Assembly (NCBI RefSeq): GCF_019823065.1
Contig: NZ_CP081966.1
Span: 2,077,501-2,141,500, forward strand
From: Pseudomonas mosselii
GTDB lineage: Bacteria > Pseudomonadota > Gammaproteobacteria > Pseudomonadales > Pseudomonadaceae
DNA length: 64,000 nucleotides
Direction: 5' to 3'
A model generated the notes under the pieces. The model ran no database searches. It was not told the DNA's origin and worked only from the letters and a program-made list of their open reading frames with translations. Of the stretch, positions 1-9,781 are shown piece by piece (the first letter of the stretch is position 1; each line of letters opens with the position of its first letter). The position numbers were made by a program, and so were the translations under genes.

Positions 1-45
1 CGGCAATCGGGGCTTTTGCCGTTCGTCGGCTATCACGTGCTCCCT

Positions 46-360
46 TCAGATCGATGCCTTTTCCGTGGCGTGGCACTGCTCCAGCAGGGCGCGGGCCATG
101 TTGACCATGTGCATCAGCGCAAATACCACTTCCCGCGTCGTGCCCTGCAGATGGTTGCCGGTTTCCTGTGCCGTGGCCGACGCGCAGCGCAGCAGTGCCA
201 TGGCATGGTCGCAGGCCTGGGCGTTGCTGACGCCTTCACGCAGGGTCCATAGCGAACGCTCCAGGTCGCGGGGCGTGGGGGTGGGGTTGAGGTAGAAATC
301 GAGGGCGCGGCGGGCTGCTTCTTCGTCGAGATCTGTTTCCGTTTCTTTCGAGATGCTCAT
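46..360 (-). CDS. DUF6124 family protein
   Basis: A 104-residue soluble, mostly helical protein with an acidic N-terminus and no signal peptide or membrane segment. The sequence resembles the small DUF6124/DUF3077-type proteins common in Pseudomonas; no function is established for that group as far as I know. The ATG start lies at 360 and the gene is transcribed leftward, divergent from the regulator gene that begins near 492. The family assignment rests on general resemblance (an alanine-rich ALDFYL segment, then a segment with paired Cys and Ala), so treat the family name as tentative. The reading frame itself is well supported. Confidence 0.7.
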   Translation of the reverse strand: MSISKETETDLDEEAARRALDFYLNPTPTPRDLERSLWTLREGVSNAQACDHAMALLRCASATAQETGNHLQGTTREVVFALMHMVNMARALLEQCHATEKASI

Positions 361-491
361 CCTGATTACCTGCGAATACCAATAGGGGAAAGGTGAAGCT
401 CGATTCTAATACCTAAAGTATTGAAATGTGTTTGGACAAATACTACTTGATGTGTATTGAACGCAGGGAGGCAGTCCGTATCGTGCCTGCG

Positions 492-1157
492 ATGAATATG
501 GACAAATGGATAGCCCTGGTCCGGGAACGGATCGAGGAACTCGATATCTCCCAGGAGCAGCTTGCCGAACGCGTTGGGGTCTCCCAGGGCAGCATCGGCC
601 ATTGGCTGAAGAAACGCCGTCAGCCTCGGGTCGACTCGATGAACCGTACGTTCATCGAGTTGGGCATGCCGCATTACCAGGTCAGCATGCAACTGCGTGT
701 GCTGGGACAGGTGGGCGAGGAGCGGGCGCTTTATGGCCTCGAGGACGAGGATGATGATGACGGGCTGGCAAAATACTTCGTGTGTTTCCGCTATCCGGTA
801 CGTGACTGGAGCACCTTGGGTCAGCAGGAGCAGGAAGCGCCGGAGGTCTTCGAGCAGACCGACTACCTGGCCCAGGGCAAGGCGTTCTGGCTGACGGTCG
901 AGAACGACACCATGAGTGCTGCCAGCGGCAGGAGCGTGCCCGAGGGGGTTCGAATCCTGGTTGATGACGGCGTGGCCGCCGAGCCGGGGCGCCTGGTGAT
1001 TGCCCGACTGCCTGGCAAGTCCGCGATCTTTCGGCAGTTGACCGAGGAGGGTGGGCAGCGGTATCTGAAGGCGCTCAACAATGCCTATCCGACCCTGGTC
1101 TGCGAGGAGGGCTGCGAGTTCCTTGGTGTTGTGGTGCGGATGCACGGGGTGCTCTAG
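492..1157 (+). CDS. XRE-family regulator with LexA/S24-like C-terminal domain
   Basis: About 221 residues. The N-terminal 60 form a Cro/C1-type helix-turn-helix (the segment EQLAERVGVSQGSIGHWLK is a typical recognition unit). An acidic linker with a run of Asp follows, then a LexA-like fold from about residue 120. Where LexA-type autoproteases have a GDSM-like serine motif this protein has NDTMS, and the usual catalytic lysine region reads IFRQL. Self-cleavage is therefore doubtful and the domain may serve only for dimerisation. The start is uncertain: GTG 483 with GGAGG about 11 bases upstream, or ATG 492 or 498, are all possible. Targets unknown; it may regulate the divergent DUF6124 gene. 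Confidence 0.8.
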   Translation: MNMDKWIALVRERIEELDISQEQLAERVGVSQGSIGHWLKKRRQPRVDSMNRTFIELGMPHYQVSMQLRVLGQVGEERALYGLEDEDDDDGLAKYFVCFRYPVRDWSTLGQQEQEAPEVFEQTDYLAQGKAFWLTVENDTMSAASGRSVPEGVRILVDDGVAAEPGRLVIARLPGKSAIFRQLTEEGGQRYLKALNNAYPTLVCEEGCEFLGVVVRMHGVL

Positions 1158-1218
1158 GTTCCCACGCAGGTCGTGTTGGGGCTGCGAGGTGCCAGGCGGG
1201 GGGCCTTCAGCGCTCTTG

Positions 1219-1472
1219 AGATCGAGCGCTGCCCGCGCGGCGCATCGCGACGCAAGGCCGCTCCCACATCTGTTTCGGGCCAGTCAATCCTGTGCCATTA
1301 CCAGGTCCGCCTCGTTGGTCCGACGCGGTCCCAGCATAGACACTGCTGCCGCCCCGCCTGTCTCAAGACATGCGCCAGGGCCGGCAACCATGGCCTGACA
1401 GGTTCGGCACGTTGCAACAAATGTGGGAGCGGCCTTGCGTCGCGATGCGCCGCGCGGGCGGCGCTCGATCTC
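1219..1472. repeat. Inverted pair of about 51-bp REP-like elements in a gene-free stretch
   Basis: The stretch 1158-1511 has no supported gene. It holds two nearly identical arms, about 1219-1269 and 1421-1472, in inverted orientation with roughly one mismatch and about 150 bases between them. Each arm contains the core TGGGAGCGGCCTTGCGTC and a GC-rich palindromic tail. These are REP-type repeats arranged as a BIME-like pair between convergent genes (regulator and liuD), where they could stabilise or terminate transcripts. The 150-base spacer shows no recognisable content. Confidence 0.8.
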
Positions 1473-1511
1473 ATAGGCGAAACAACCCTTTCGGCGAACA
1501 CATTGCCGCCG

Positions 1512-3467
1512 TTACTCCGCCTCCAGCTCGACCAGCACTGTCCCCTCGCTGACCATATCCCCCTCCTGGCAAAACAGCGCCTTCACCGTCCCGGAGTGGG
1601 GCGCCCGAATGCTGTGCTCCATCTTCATCGCCTCCAGCACTACCAGCGCGGTACCGGCCTCGACCACCTGTCCCGGTTCGACCAGCACTCGCACGATGCT
1701 GCCATTCATGGGTGCGCCCAGCCCGCCCTGATGGCTGTGGCTGGCTTCTGCCGCCGCAATCGGGTCATGGGCGCTGATGGCGTGCAACTCGCCGGCCCAC
1801 TGCAGGTAAAGCGTGCCCCCCCGACGCACCGCCAGGTGACGACGGCGCAGGCCGTCCTGGTCATGACACAGCTGCTCCCCCTCCAGCCGATAGGCCGAAG
1901 GCGCGCTGCGTTCCAGCGCCACCGCCTGCTCATTCCCTTCGCACTGCAAATGCAGGCTGCTGCGCGCCGGCAAGCCCAGGCGCAGGCCATCGCGGGCCGC
2001 CCACGGCGAAGCGCGGTCGTCCTGGCGCTGCAACGCAGGCTCGCCTTGCAGCCACGCCTCGGCGGCCGCCTCCCAGAACTGCGCCGGCAGCGCCTGGGGC
2101 GCAGGCAGCAGCACATCCTGGTGACGCGGGATGAACCCGGTATCCAGCTCCGCCTCGGCAAACGCCGGGTGTGCAAGGATGCGGCGCAGGAAGGCGATAT
2201 TGGTCTTCAGCCCGCCAATGGCGAACTCATCGAGCATCGCCAGCAAGCGCAGGCGCGCCTGCTCGCGGTCCTGGCCCCAGGCAATCAGCTTGCCCAGCAT
2301 CGGGTCGTAGAACGGCGACACCACGTCGCCCTCGCTGACGCCGCTGTCCACCCGGCGGCCTTCGCCCGGCGCCGACTCGCGGTACAGCGCCAGGGTGCCG
2401 GTGGCCGGCAGGAACTCGTTGGCCGGATCCTCCGCATACAGCCGCACCTCGATGGCATGGCCGATCAGCGGCACCTGCTCCTGGGTGAGCGGCAGCGGTT
2501 CGCCGCAGGCCACGCGGATCTGCCAGGCCACCAGGTCGAGCCCGGTGATGGCTTCGGTGACCGGATGCTCCACCTGCAGGCGGGTGTTCATCTCCATGAA
2601 GAAGAACTCGCCGCGGGCATCGAGCAGGAACTCGACGGTGCCGGCTCCCACGTAGCCGATGGCCTGGGCGGCGCGCACCGCGGCCTCGCCCATGGCCTTG
2701 CGCAGCTCGGGGGACAGGCCCGGCGCCGGGGCTTCCTCGACCACCTTCTGGTGGCGACGCTGGATCGAGCAGTCACGCTCGTTGAGGTACAGGCAGTTGC
2801 CGTGCTGGTCGGCGAACACCTGGATCTCCACATGACGCGGTTTGAGCACGTACTTCTCGACCAGCATCCGCGCATCGCCGAACGACGACTGCGCCTCGCG
2901 CTGCGCCGAGGCCAGGGCGTCGGCCAGCTGGCTCTCGTCCTCGACCACCTTCATGCCCTTGCCACCGCCCCCGGCACTGGCCTTGAGCAGTACCGGGTAG
3001 CCGATACGCTCGGCGGCGGCGCGGAAAGTCTCCAGGTCCTGGGCCTCGCCGTGGTAGCCCGGCACCAGCGGCACCCCGGCTTGCTCCATCAGTGCCTTGG
3101 CCGCCGACTTGCTGCCCATGGCATCGATGGCGCTGGCCGGTGGGCCGAGGAAGATCAGCCCGGCCTGCTCGATGGCGCGGGCAAAACCGGCGTTCTCCGA
3201 CAGGAAGCCATAGCCCGGGTGGATCGCCTGGGCGCCGCTGGCCTTGGCCGCGGCGAGCAGCTTGTCGATCACCAGGTAGCTTTCGGCGGCCTTGGTGCCA
3301 CCGAGGTCGACACGGATATCGGCCTCGCGACTGTGGCGCGCATCGCGGTCGGTGGCGCTGTGCACGGCCACGGTGGTCAGGCCCATGGCCTTGGCGGTGC
3401 GCATCACCCGGCAGGCGATCTCGCCGCGGTTGGCGACCAGCAGGGTGGTCAGCGTGGGTCGGCTCAT
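1512..3467 (-). CDS. liuD: Methylcrotonyl-CoA carboxylase, biotin-carrying alpha subunit
   Basis: 651 residues, the normal length for LiuD/MccA. It carboxylates biotin with ATP and bicarbonate and, with LiuB, converts 3-methylcrotonyl-CoA to 3-methylglutaconyl-CoA in leucine breakdown. The order is biotin-carboxylase N domain, ATP-grasp domain with the glycine loop SAGGGGKGM (about residues 164-172), biotin-carboxylase C domain, linker, and biotinyl domain with EAMKMEHS near the C-terminus (target Lys about 615). Its start overlaps the end of liuC by four bases (ATGA), so it is the last gene of liuABCD. No HMG-CoA lyase gene (liuE in P. aeruginosa) follows; REP repeats do. Confidence 0.97.
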   Translation of the reverse strand: MSRPTLTTLLVANRGEIACRVMRTAKAMGLTTVAVHSATDRDARHSREADIRVDLGGTKAAESYLVIDKLLAAAKASGAQAIHPGYGFLSENAGFARAIEQAGLIFLGPPASAIDAMGSKSAAKALMEQAGVPLVPGYHGEAQDLETFRAAAERIGYPVLLKASAGGGGKGMKVVEDESQLADALASAQREAQSSFGDARMLVEKYVLKPRHVEIQVFADQHGNCLYLNERDCSIQRRHQKVVEEAPAPGLSPELRKAMGEAAVRAAQAIGYVGAGTVEFLLDARGEFFFMEMNTRLQVEHPVTEAITGLDLVAWQIRVACGEPLPLTQEQVPLIGHAIEVRLYAEDPANEFLPATGTLALYRESAPGEGRRVDSGVSEGDVVSPFYDPMLGKLIAWGQDREQARLRLLAMLDEFAIGGLKTNIAFLRRILAHPAFAEAELDTGFIPRHQDVLLPAPQALPAQFWEAAAEAWLQGEPALQRQDDRASPWAARDGLRLGLPARSSLHLQCEGNEQAVALERSAPSAYRLEGEQLCHDQDGLRRRHLAVRRGGTLYLQWAGELHAISAHDPIAAAEASHSHQGGLGAPMNGSIVRVLVEPGQVVEAGTALVVLEAMKMEHSIRAPHSGTVKALFCQEGDMVSEGTVLVELEAE

Positions 3468-4273
3468 GGGCGCGGCTCCTTGTTGTCTTGCCAGGCGGGG
3501 CGGCGTTTTTCCAGGAAAGCGCGCAGGCCTTCCTGGCCTTCGGCGCTGACGCGGATGCGGGCGATGGTGTTCTCGCAGTAGCGGCGCAGGGCCGGGCTCA
3601 GCTCGCCAGCGTCCACCTCGCGCAGCAGGTCCTTGGTGGCGCGTAGCGCCTGCGGGCTGTTGTGCAGCAGGTTGTCGACCCAGGCCTCGACCTGGGCGTC
3701 CAGCTCGCTGGCAGGGTACACCTCGGCCAGCAGGCCCAGCTCACGGGCGCGCACGCCGCTGAAGCGCTCGGCGGTTAGGGCGTAGCGGCGGGCGGCGCGC
3801 TCGCCGATGGCCTTGACCACGAACGGGCTGATCACCGCCGGGGCCAGGCCGATGCGCACTTCCGACAGGCACAGCTGCGCATCCTCGGCGCCGATGGCCA
3901 TGTCGCAGCAGCTGATCAGCCCCAGCGCACCGCCGAAGGCCGCGCCTTGCACCACGGCCAGGGTCGGCGCCTTGAGCCGGTGCAGGGCGTACATCAGCTC
4001 GCCCAGCTCGTGGGCGTCGTCCAGGTTGGTGTTGAAGTCCAGTTGCGCCGACTGCTGCATCCAGGCAAGGTCCGCGCCGGCACTGAAATGCCGGCCGCGG
4101 CCGCGCAGCACCACGAAACGCAGGCTGGCGTCCTCGGCCAGGCGGTCGAGGGCGACGATCAGTTCGCGGATCATCTGCGCGTTGAAGGCGTTGTTCTTGT
4201 CTTCCCGGCTCAGCCACAGGGTGGCGAAGCCGCGAGGGTCCTTGACCAGTTCAAGGGTGGCGAATTCGCTCAT
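3464..4273 (-). CDS. liuC: Methylglutaconyl-CoA hydratase
   Basis: 269 residues of the crotonase (enoyl-CoA hydratase) family. It hydrates 3-methylglutaconyl-CoA to HMG-CoA in leucine catabolism; LiuC homologues may also accept the terpenoid analogue. Family features visible are the oxyanion-hole segments GRHFSAGADLAWM and AFGGALGLISCCD and a CoA-pocket N-terminus. It sits between liuB (four bases downstream of that stop) and liuD (four-base overlap), which makes the hydratase role far more likely than a generic beta-oxidation hydratase. Confidence 0.93.
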   Translation of the reverse strand: MSEFATLELVKDPRGFATLWLSREDKNNAFNAQMIRELIVALDRLAEDASLRFVVLRGRGRHFSAGADLAWMQQSAQLDFNTNLDDAHELGELMYALHRLKAPTLAVVQGAAFGGALGLISCCDMAIGAEDAQLCLSEVRIGLAPAVISPFVVKAIGERAARRYALTAERFSGVRARELGLLAEVYPASELDAQVEAWVDNLLHNSPQALRATKDLLREVDAGELSPALRRYCENTIARIRVSAEGQEGLRAFLEKRRPAWQDNKEPRP

Positions 4274-4276
4274 GGG

Positions 4277-5884
4277 TCACATCCGGAAAATGCCGAAGCG
4301 GCTCTGTTCGATCGGGGCGTTCAGCGCGGCGGACAACGCCAGGCCGAGCACATCGCGGGTCTGCGCCGGGTCGATGACGCCGTCGTCCCACAGCCGGGCG
4401 CTGGAGTAGTAGGGGTGGCCCTGGCGCTCGTACTGGTCGAGGATCGGCTGCTTGAGCTTCTTCTCGTCTTCGCTGCTGAACACTTCGCCACTGCGCTCGC
4501 TCTGTTCGCGCTTTACCTGGGCCAGCACGCCGGCCGCCTGCTCGGCGCCCATCACGCCGATGCGCGCGTTGGGCCACATCCACAGGAAGCACGGGTCGTA
4601 GGCGCGGCCGCACATGCCGTAGTTGCCGGCGCCGAAGCTGCCGCCGATGATCACCGTGAACTTCGGCACCTGCGCACAGGCCACGGCAGTCACCAGCTTG
4701 GCGCCGTGCTTGGCGATGCCGCCTTCCTCGTACTTCTTGCCGACCATGAAACCTGTGATGTTCTGCAGGAACAGCAGCGGGATGCCGCGCTGGCAGGCCA
4801 GTTCGATGAAGTGCGCGCCTTTTTGCGCGGCCTCGGCGAAGAGGATGCCGTTGTTGGCCAGGATCGCCACCGGGTAGCCGTGCAGGTGGGCGAAGCCGCA
4901 CACCAGGGTAGTGCCGAACAGTGCCTTGAACTCATCGAACACCGAACCGTCGACCAGGCGAGCGATCACCTCGCGCACGTCGAACGGCTGCTTGGCGTCG
5001 GCCGGGACCACGCCGTACAGCTCCTCGGCGTTGTACAACGGCGCGATCGGCGCCTGGCACTGCAGCTTGCCCTGCTTGTGCCAGTTGAGGTTGGCGACGC
5101 TGCGCCGGGCGATGGCCAGGGCGTGCTCGTCGTTGTCGGCATAATGGTCGGCCACGCCGCTGGTGCGGCAGTGCACGTCGGCGCCACCGAGGTCCTCGGC
5201 GCTGACCACTTCACCGGTCGCGGCCTTCACCAGCGGTGGGCCTGCCAGGAAGATGGTCGCCTGCTGGCGCACCATGATCGCCTCGTCGGCCATGGCCGGC
5301 ACATAGGCGCCACCGGCGGTGCAGGAGCCCATCACCACGGCGATCTGCGGGATCCCCAGGGCACTCATGTTGGCCTGGTTGAAGAAGATCCGCCCGAAGT
5401 GCTCGCGGTCGGGGAACACTTCGTCCTGGCGCGGCAGGTTGGCGCCCCCGGAGTCCACCAGGTAGATGCACGGCAGGCGGTTCTGCAGGGCGATGGTCTG
5501 GGCGCGCAGGTGCTTTTTCACCGTCAGCGGGTAGTAGGAGCCGCCTTTGACCGTGGCGTCGTTGGCCACGATCATGCACTCCACGCCTTCGACCCGGCCG
5601 ATGCCGGCGATCACGCCGGCGGCCGGCACGTCTTCGCCATAGACTTCATGGGCGGCCAGCTGGCCGATCTCGAGAAACGCCGAGCCTGGGTCGAGCAGGC
5701 GGTCGATACGCTCGCGGGGCAGCAGCTTGCCGCGCGAGGTGTGCCGCTCCTGGGCCTTCGGCCCGCCGCCCTGACTGACCTGGGCGAGCAGGCCGCGCAG
5801 GGCCTGGACCTGTTCGAGCATGGCCGCGCTGTTGGCGGCGAATTCCGCCGAGCGTGGGTTGATCTGGGTATGCAAGGTAGCCAT
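4277..5884 (-). CDS. liuB: Methylcrotonyl-CoA carboxylase, carboxyltransferase beta subunit
   Basis: 535 residues, standard for LiuB/MccB. It transfers the carboxyl group from biotin on LiuD to 3-methylcrotonyl-CoA. It is built of two crotonase-like carboxyltransferase halves; glycine-rich oxyanion segments are visible ([13 protein letters not shown] in the N-terminal half, [13 protein letters not shown] in the C-terminal half). The [14 protein letters not shown] and GNLP-like segments are typical of acyl-CoA carboxylase beta chains. It is the second gene of the operon, about 20 bases after liuA. Confidence 0.96.
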   Translation of the reverse strand: MATLHTQINPRSAEFAANSAAMLEQVQALRGLLAQVSQGGGPKAQERHTSRGKLLPRERIDRLLDPGSAFLEIGQLAAHEVYGEDVPAAGVIAGIGRVEGVECMIVANDATVKGGSYYPLTVKKHLRAQTIALQNRLPCIYLVDSGGANLPRQDEVFPDREHFGRIFFNQANMSALGIPQIAVVMGSCTAGGAYVPAMADEAIMVRQQATIFLAGPPLVKAATGEVVSAEDLGGADVHCRTSGVADHYADNDEHALAIARRSVANLNWHKQGKLQCQAPIAPLYNAEELYGVVPADAKQPFDVREVIARLVDGSVFDEFKALFGTTLVCGFAHLHGYPVAILANNGILFAEAAQKGAHFIELACQRGIPLLFLQNITGFMVGKKYEEGGIAKHGAKLVTAVACAQVPKFTVIIGGSFGAGNYGMCGRAYDPCFLWMWPNARIGVMGAEQAAGVLAQVKREQSERSGEVFSSEDEKKLKQPILDQYERQGHPYYSSARLWDDGVIDPAQTRDVLGLALSAALNAPIEQSRFGIFRM

Positions 5885-5903
5885 GGACGCCGGTTCCTTG
5901 TGC

Positions 5904-7067
5904 TCAGCGGGTTTCGTTGAACAGTTCGCGGCCGATCAGCATCCGGCGGATCTCGCTGGTGCCGGCGCCGATCTCGTACAGCTTGGCGTCGCGCAACAGG
6001 CGCCCAGCCGGGAATTCATTGATGTAGCCGTTGCCGCCAAGGATCTGGATGGCCTCCAGGGCCATCTGCGTGGCGCGCTCGGCGGTGTAGAGGATCACCC
6101 CGGCGGCGTCCTTGCGGGTTGTTTCGGCGCGGTCGCAGGCCTGGGCCACGGCGTAAAGGTAGGCGCGGCTGGCGTTGAGCTGGGTGTACATGTCGGCGAT
6201 CTTGCCCTGGATCAGCTGAAACTCGCCGATGCTCTGGCCGAACTGCTTGCGATCATGAATGTAGGGCACCACTAGGTCCATGCAGCTCTGCATGATGCCG
6301 GTGGGGCCGCCGGCGAGCACCACGCGCTCGTAGTCCAGGCCGCTCATCAGCACGCGCACGCCGCCGTTGAGCTGGCCGAGGATGTTTTCTTCCGGCACTT
6401 CGACGCCGTCGAAGAACAGCTCGCAGGTGTTGGAGCCGCGCATGCCGAGCTTGTCGAACTTGTTGCTGCGGCTGAAGCCTTTCCAGTCGCGCTCGACGAT
6501 GAACGCGGTGATGCCGTGGGGGCCCTTGTCCAGGTCGGTCTTGGCGTAGATCACGTAGGTGTTGGCGTCGGGGCCGTTGGTGATCCAGGTCTTGCTGCCG
6601 TTGAGCACGTAGTGGTCGCCGCGTTTTTCGGCGCGCAGCTTCATCGATACCACATCAGAGCCGGCGTTGGGCTCGCTCATGGCCAGGGCGCCAATGTGTT
6701 CGCCGCTGATCAGCTTGGGCAGGTATTTGAGCTTCTGCTCGTGGGTGCCGTTGCGGTTGATCTGGTTGACGCACAGGTTGGAGTGGGCGCCGTACGACAG
6801 GGCCACCGAGGCCGAGGCGCGGCTGATCTCTTCCATCGACACCACGTGGGCCAGGTAGCCCAGGCCGGCGCCGCCGTATTCTTCCGGCACGGTGATACCC
6901 AGCAGGCCCATGTCGCCGAACTTGCGCCACATGTCGGCGGGGAACAGGTTGTCGTGGTCGATCTGCGCGGCACGCGGCGCCAGTTCGGCGGCGACGAAGG
7001 TGCGCACCTGGTCGCGGAGCATGTCGATGGTCTCGCCCAGGGCGAAGTTCAGGCTGGGGTAATGCAT
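5904..7067 (-). CDS. liuA: Isovaleryl-CoA dehydrogenase
   Basis: 387 residues from ATG 7067. This flavin enzyme oxidises isovaleryl-CoA to 3-methylcrotonyl-CoA, the first committed step of the leucine branch, passing electrons to ETF. Acyl-CoA dehydrogenase signatures are present: [16 protein letters not shown] and, near the C-terminus, [17 protein letters not shown] longer in-frame reading starts at 7271 but would run through REP repeats; [12 protein letters not shown] is the usual start and AAGAAGG lies just upstream. First gene of liuABCD, about 155 bases from the nearest LiuR-type operator. Confidence 0.96.
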   Translation of the reverse strand: MHYPSLNFALGETIDMLRDQVRTFVAAELAPRAAQIDHDNLFPADMWRKFGDMGLLGITVPEEYGGAGLGYLAHVVSMEEISRASASVALSYGAHSNLCVNQINRNGTHEQKLKYLPKLISGEHIGALAMSEPNAGSDVVSMKLRAEKRGDHYVLNGSKTWITNGPDANTYVIYAKTDLDKGPHGITAFIVERDWKGFSRSNKFDKLGMRGSNTCELFFDGVEVPEENILGQLNGGVRVLMSGLDYERVVLAGGPTGIMQSCMDLVVPYIHDRKQFGQSIGEFQLIQGKIADMYTQLNASRAYLYAVAQACDRAETTRKDAAGVILYTAERATQMALEAIQILGGNGYINEFPAGRLLRDAKLYEIGAGTSEIRRMLIGRELFNETR

Positions 7068-7112
7068 GTGCGGGCACCTTCTTGTTCTTGAAATGGGAGC
7101 GGTTGCTGCGGC

Positions 7113-7206
7113 GTTGTGGGAGCGGGCTTGCCCAGCGATGCCCGTCAGAACGGCCAGCGGTATTGCCTGGTCCGGCCTCATCGCGGGGCAAGCCCGCTCC
7201 CACAAC
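7113..7206. repeat. Inverted REP pair in the liuA leader
   Basis: Two 28-bp arms, 7113-7140 and 7179-7206, are near-perfect inverted copies (27 of 28 match) built on GTTGTGGGAGCGGGCTTGCC, the common P. putida-type REP core. The pair lies between the liuA start and the LiuR-type operators, so a transcript starting at the operator region would carry a strong hairpin in its leader. Confidence 0.85.
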
Positions 7207-7222
7207 GCCGTCATGTCTGCAG

Positions 7223-7239
7223 TTGACGTTAACGTAAAC
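7223..7239. promoter_or_regulatory. LiuR-type operator, liuA side
   Basis: TTGACGTTAACGTAAAC is a near-perfect palindrome centred on GTTAAC. It matches the MerR-family LiuR operator pattern known for leucine/isovalerate catabolism operons (TTkACGTnnACGTAAA-like). It lies about 156 bases upstream of liuA. The liuR gene itself is not in the window. Confidence 0.75.
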
Positions 7240-7272
7240 CTGCCTTCCGGGACTGTCAATCGCAACGTCACC

Positions 7273-7288
7273 TTTACGTAAACGTAAA
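7273..7288. promoter_or_regulatory. LiuR-type operator, acyl-CoA synthetase side
   Basis: TTTACGTAAACGTAAA repeats the ACGTAAACGT core of the neighbouring site, 50 bases away. It is 65-80 bases upstream of the acyl-CoA synthetase start at 7353. The two boxes suggest both divergent units answer to the same regulator. Confidence 0.75.
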
Positions 7289-7352
7289 TCTGCGCCAGAG
7301 TAACTACCGCCTGCTTCAGTCATGCCCAGAACAACCACAAGAAGGGACAACC

Positions 7353-8997
<1,645 letters not shown>

Positions 8998-9023
<26 letters not shown>

Positions 9024-9258
9024 GCATCGCCTTGTAGACCAGGTCGACCAGCTCGGCAAAGGTGGTGTAGGTCTGGACTTGATCGGGGATGAAGATGCCG
9101 AATGTTTCCTCCACGATGGCTTGCAGTTCCACCACGTCGAAACTGTCGGCGCCCAGTTCGTCCATGGCGATGTTCGGCCGGATCCGGTGCAGGCTCTGTT
9201 CGAGGAGGCCAGCGAGGATCCATTGCAGGTGGAAGGCGATGTAGAGGCGCGAGCGCAT
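8998..9258 (-). CDS. Acyl carrier protein-like protein
   Basis: 86 residues with an ACP fold. Helix I is HLQWILAGLLEQSL, then the phosphopantetheine motif ELGADSFDVVEL (Ser of the DS pair is the expected attachment site), then helices III-IV through FIPDQVQTYTTFAELVDLV. It is convergent with the synthetase gene and their 3' ends overlap by 26 bases. A single ACP next to an acyl-CoA synthetase outside a fatty-acid synthesis cluster suggests a specialised acyl transfer, but no partner acyltransferase is visible. The start at 9258 is the first available ATG; a shorter N-terminus is possible. Confidence 0.8.
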
Positions 9259-9365
9259 GCCGGAGGTGACCGTCAGAGGGTGGTGCTTCTCTGTACTTGG
9301 CTTCGTGATCGGGCGCCACTGGCAGAAATACCAGGTGTATCGGGCGCGGCTTTGTGCTTGTCAGG

Positions 9366-9447
9366 ACCGGCCTCATCGCGGTGCACACCCGCTCCCACGC
9401 AGGCGACACGGCACTTGTGGGAGCGGGCTTGCCCGCGAGGGGCCGGT
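9366..9447. repeat. Inverted REP pair
   Basis: Arms at about 9366-9397 (ending CCCGCTCCCA) and 9418-9447 (starting TGGGAGCGGGCTTGCC) are inverted, imperfect copies of the same REP core seen near liuA. They occupy the space between two leftward genes, the ACP-like gene and the short proline-rich gene. Nothing else is seen in 9259-9481. Confidence 0.75.
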
Positions 9448-9481
9448 TCAGGCGGTCAACCTCTCACAACCTTGTCTATCC

Positions 9482-9643
9482 TCAAGCTTTCACTGGCGGC
9501 TCCTGGCTCGGCGGATCGCCCACGGTCGGCGGCACGGTTGGCTTGATCGGCAGCTCGTCCGGATCCTCCTCGGGCACCGGCGGCGGCAAGGTCGGGTCGT
9601 CGATGTTCGGGTCGGGTGTCTCCGGTGGAATGGGAATGTTCAT
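9482..9643 (-). CDS. Short proline-rich acidic protein
   Basis: 53 residues from ATG 9643, beginning MNIPIPPETPDPNIDDP. More than a quarter of residues are Pro, with many Asp/Glu and no aromatic residues, so it is probably unstructured and soluble. GAGG lies upstream of the chosen ATG; longer in-frame starts at 9736 and beyond run into the glgE promoter region and look spurious. Function not recognised. It lies divergent from glgE, which may hint at stress-related expression, but that is a guess. Confidence 0.6.
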   Translation of the reverse strand: MNIPIPPETPDPNIDDPTLPPPVPEEDPDELPIKPTVPPTVGDPPSQEPPVKA

Positions 9644-9719
9644 GGGCCTGGCCTCGCGGGATGAATGAAGCGTTGTCGCAGGCTTTGACCCAGGCCTGCG
9701 CCCGACGCTCATTTTTTTT

Positions 9720-9747
9720 GAACCCCCGCGCGCCAACAGGGCTCTGA
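9720..9747 (+). promoter_or_regulatory. AlgU (sigma-22/sigma-E type) promoter for glgE operon
   Basis: GAACCC, 17 bases, TCTGA. This fits the AlgU/RpoE consensus GAACTT-N16/17-TCTGA (perfect -10, four of six in -35). The predicted transcription start near 9755 leaves a leader of about 27 bases before ATG 9782. It agrees with the osmotic and envelope-stress role of this trehalose/alpha-glucan operon. Confidence 0.65.
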
Positions 9748-9781
9748 ACCCTTACCGCCACCAGCCCATGGGAGCAGGTCG

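Noticed and set aside
1173..3581. An 802-codon plus-strand frame over liuD
   Set aside because: Begins inside REP repeats and is antisense to an intact biotin carboxylase.
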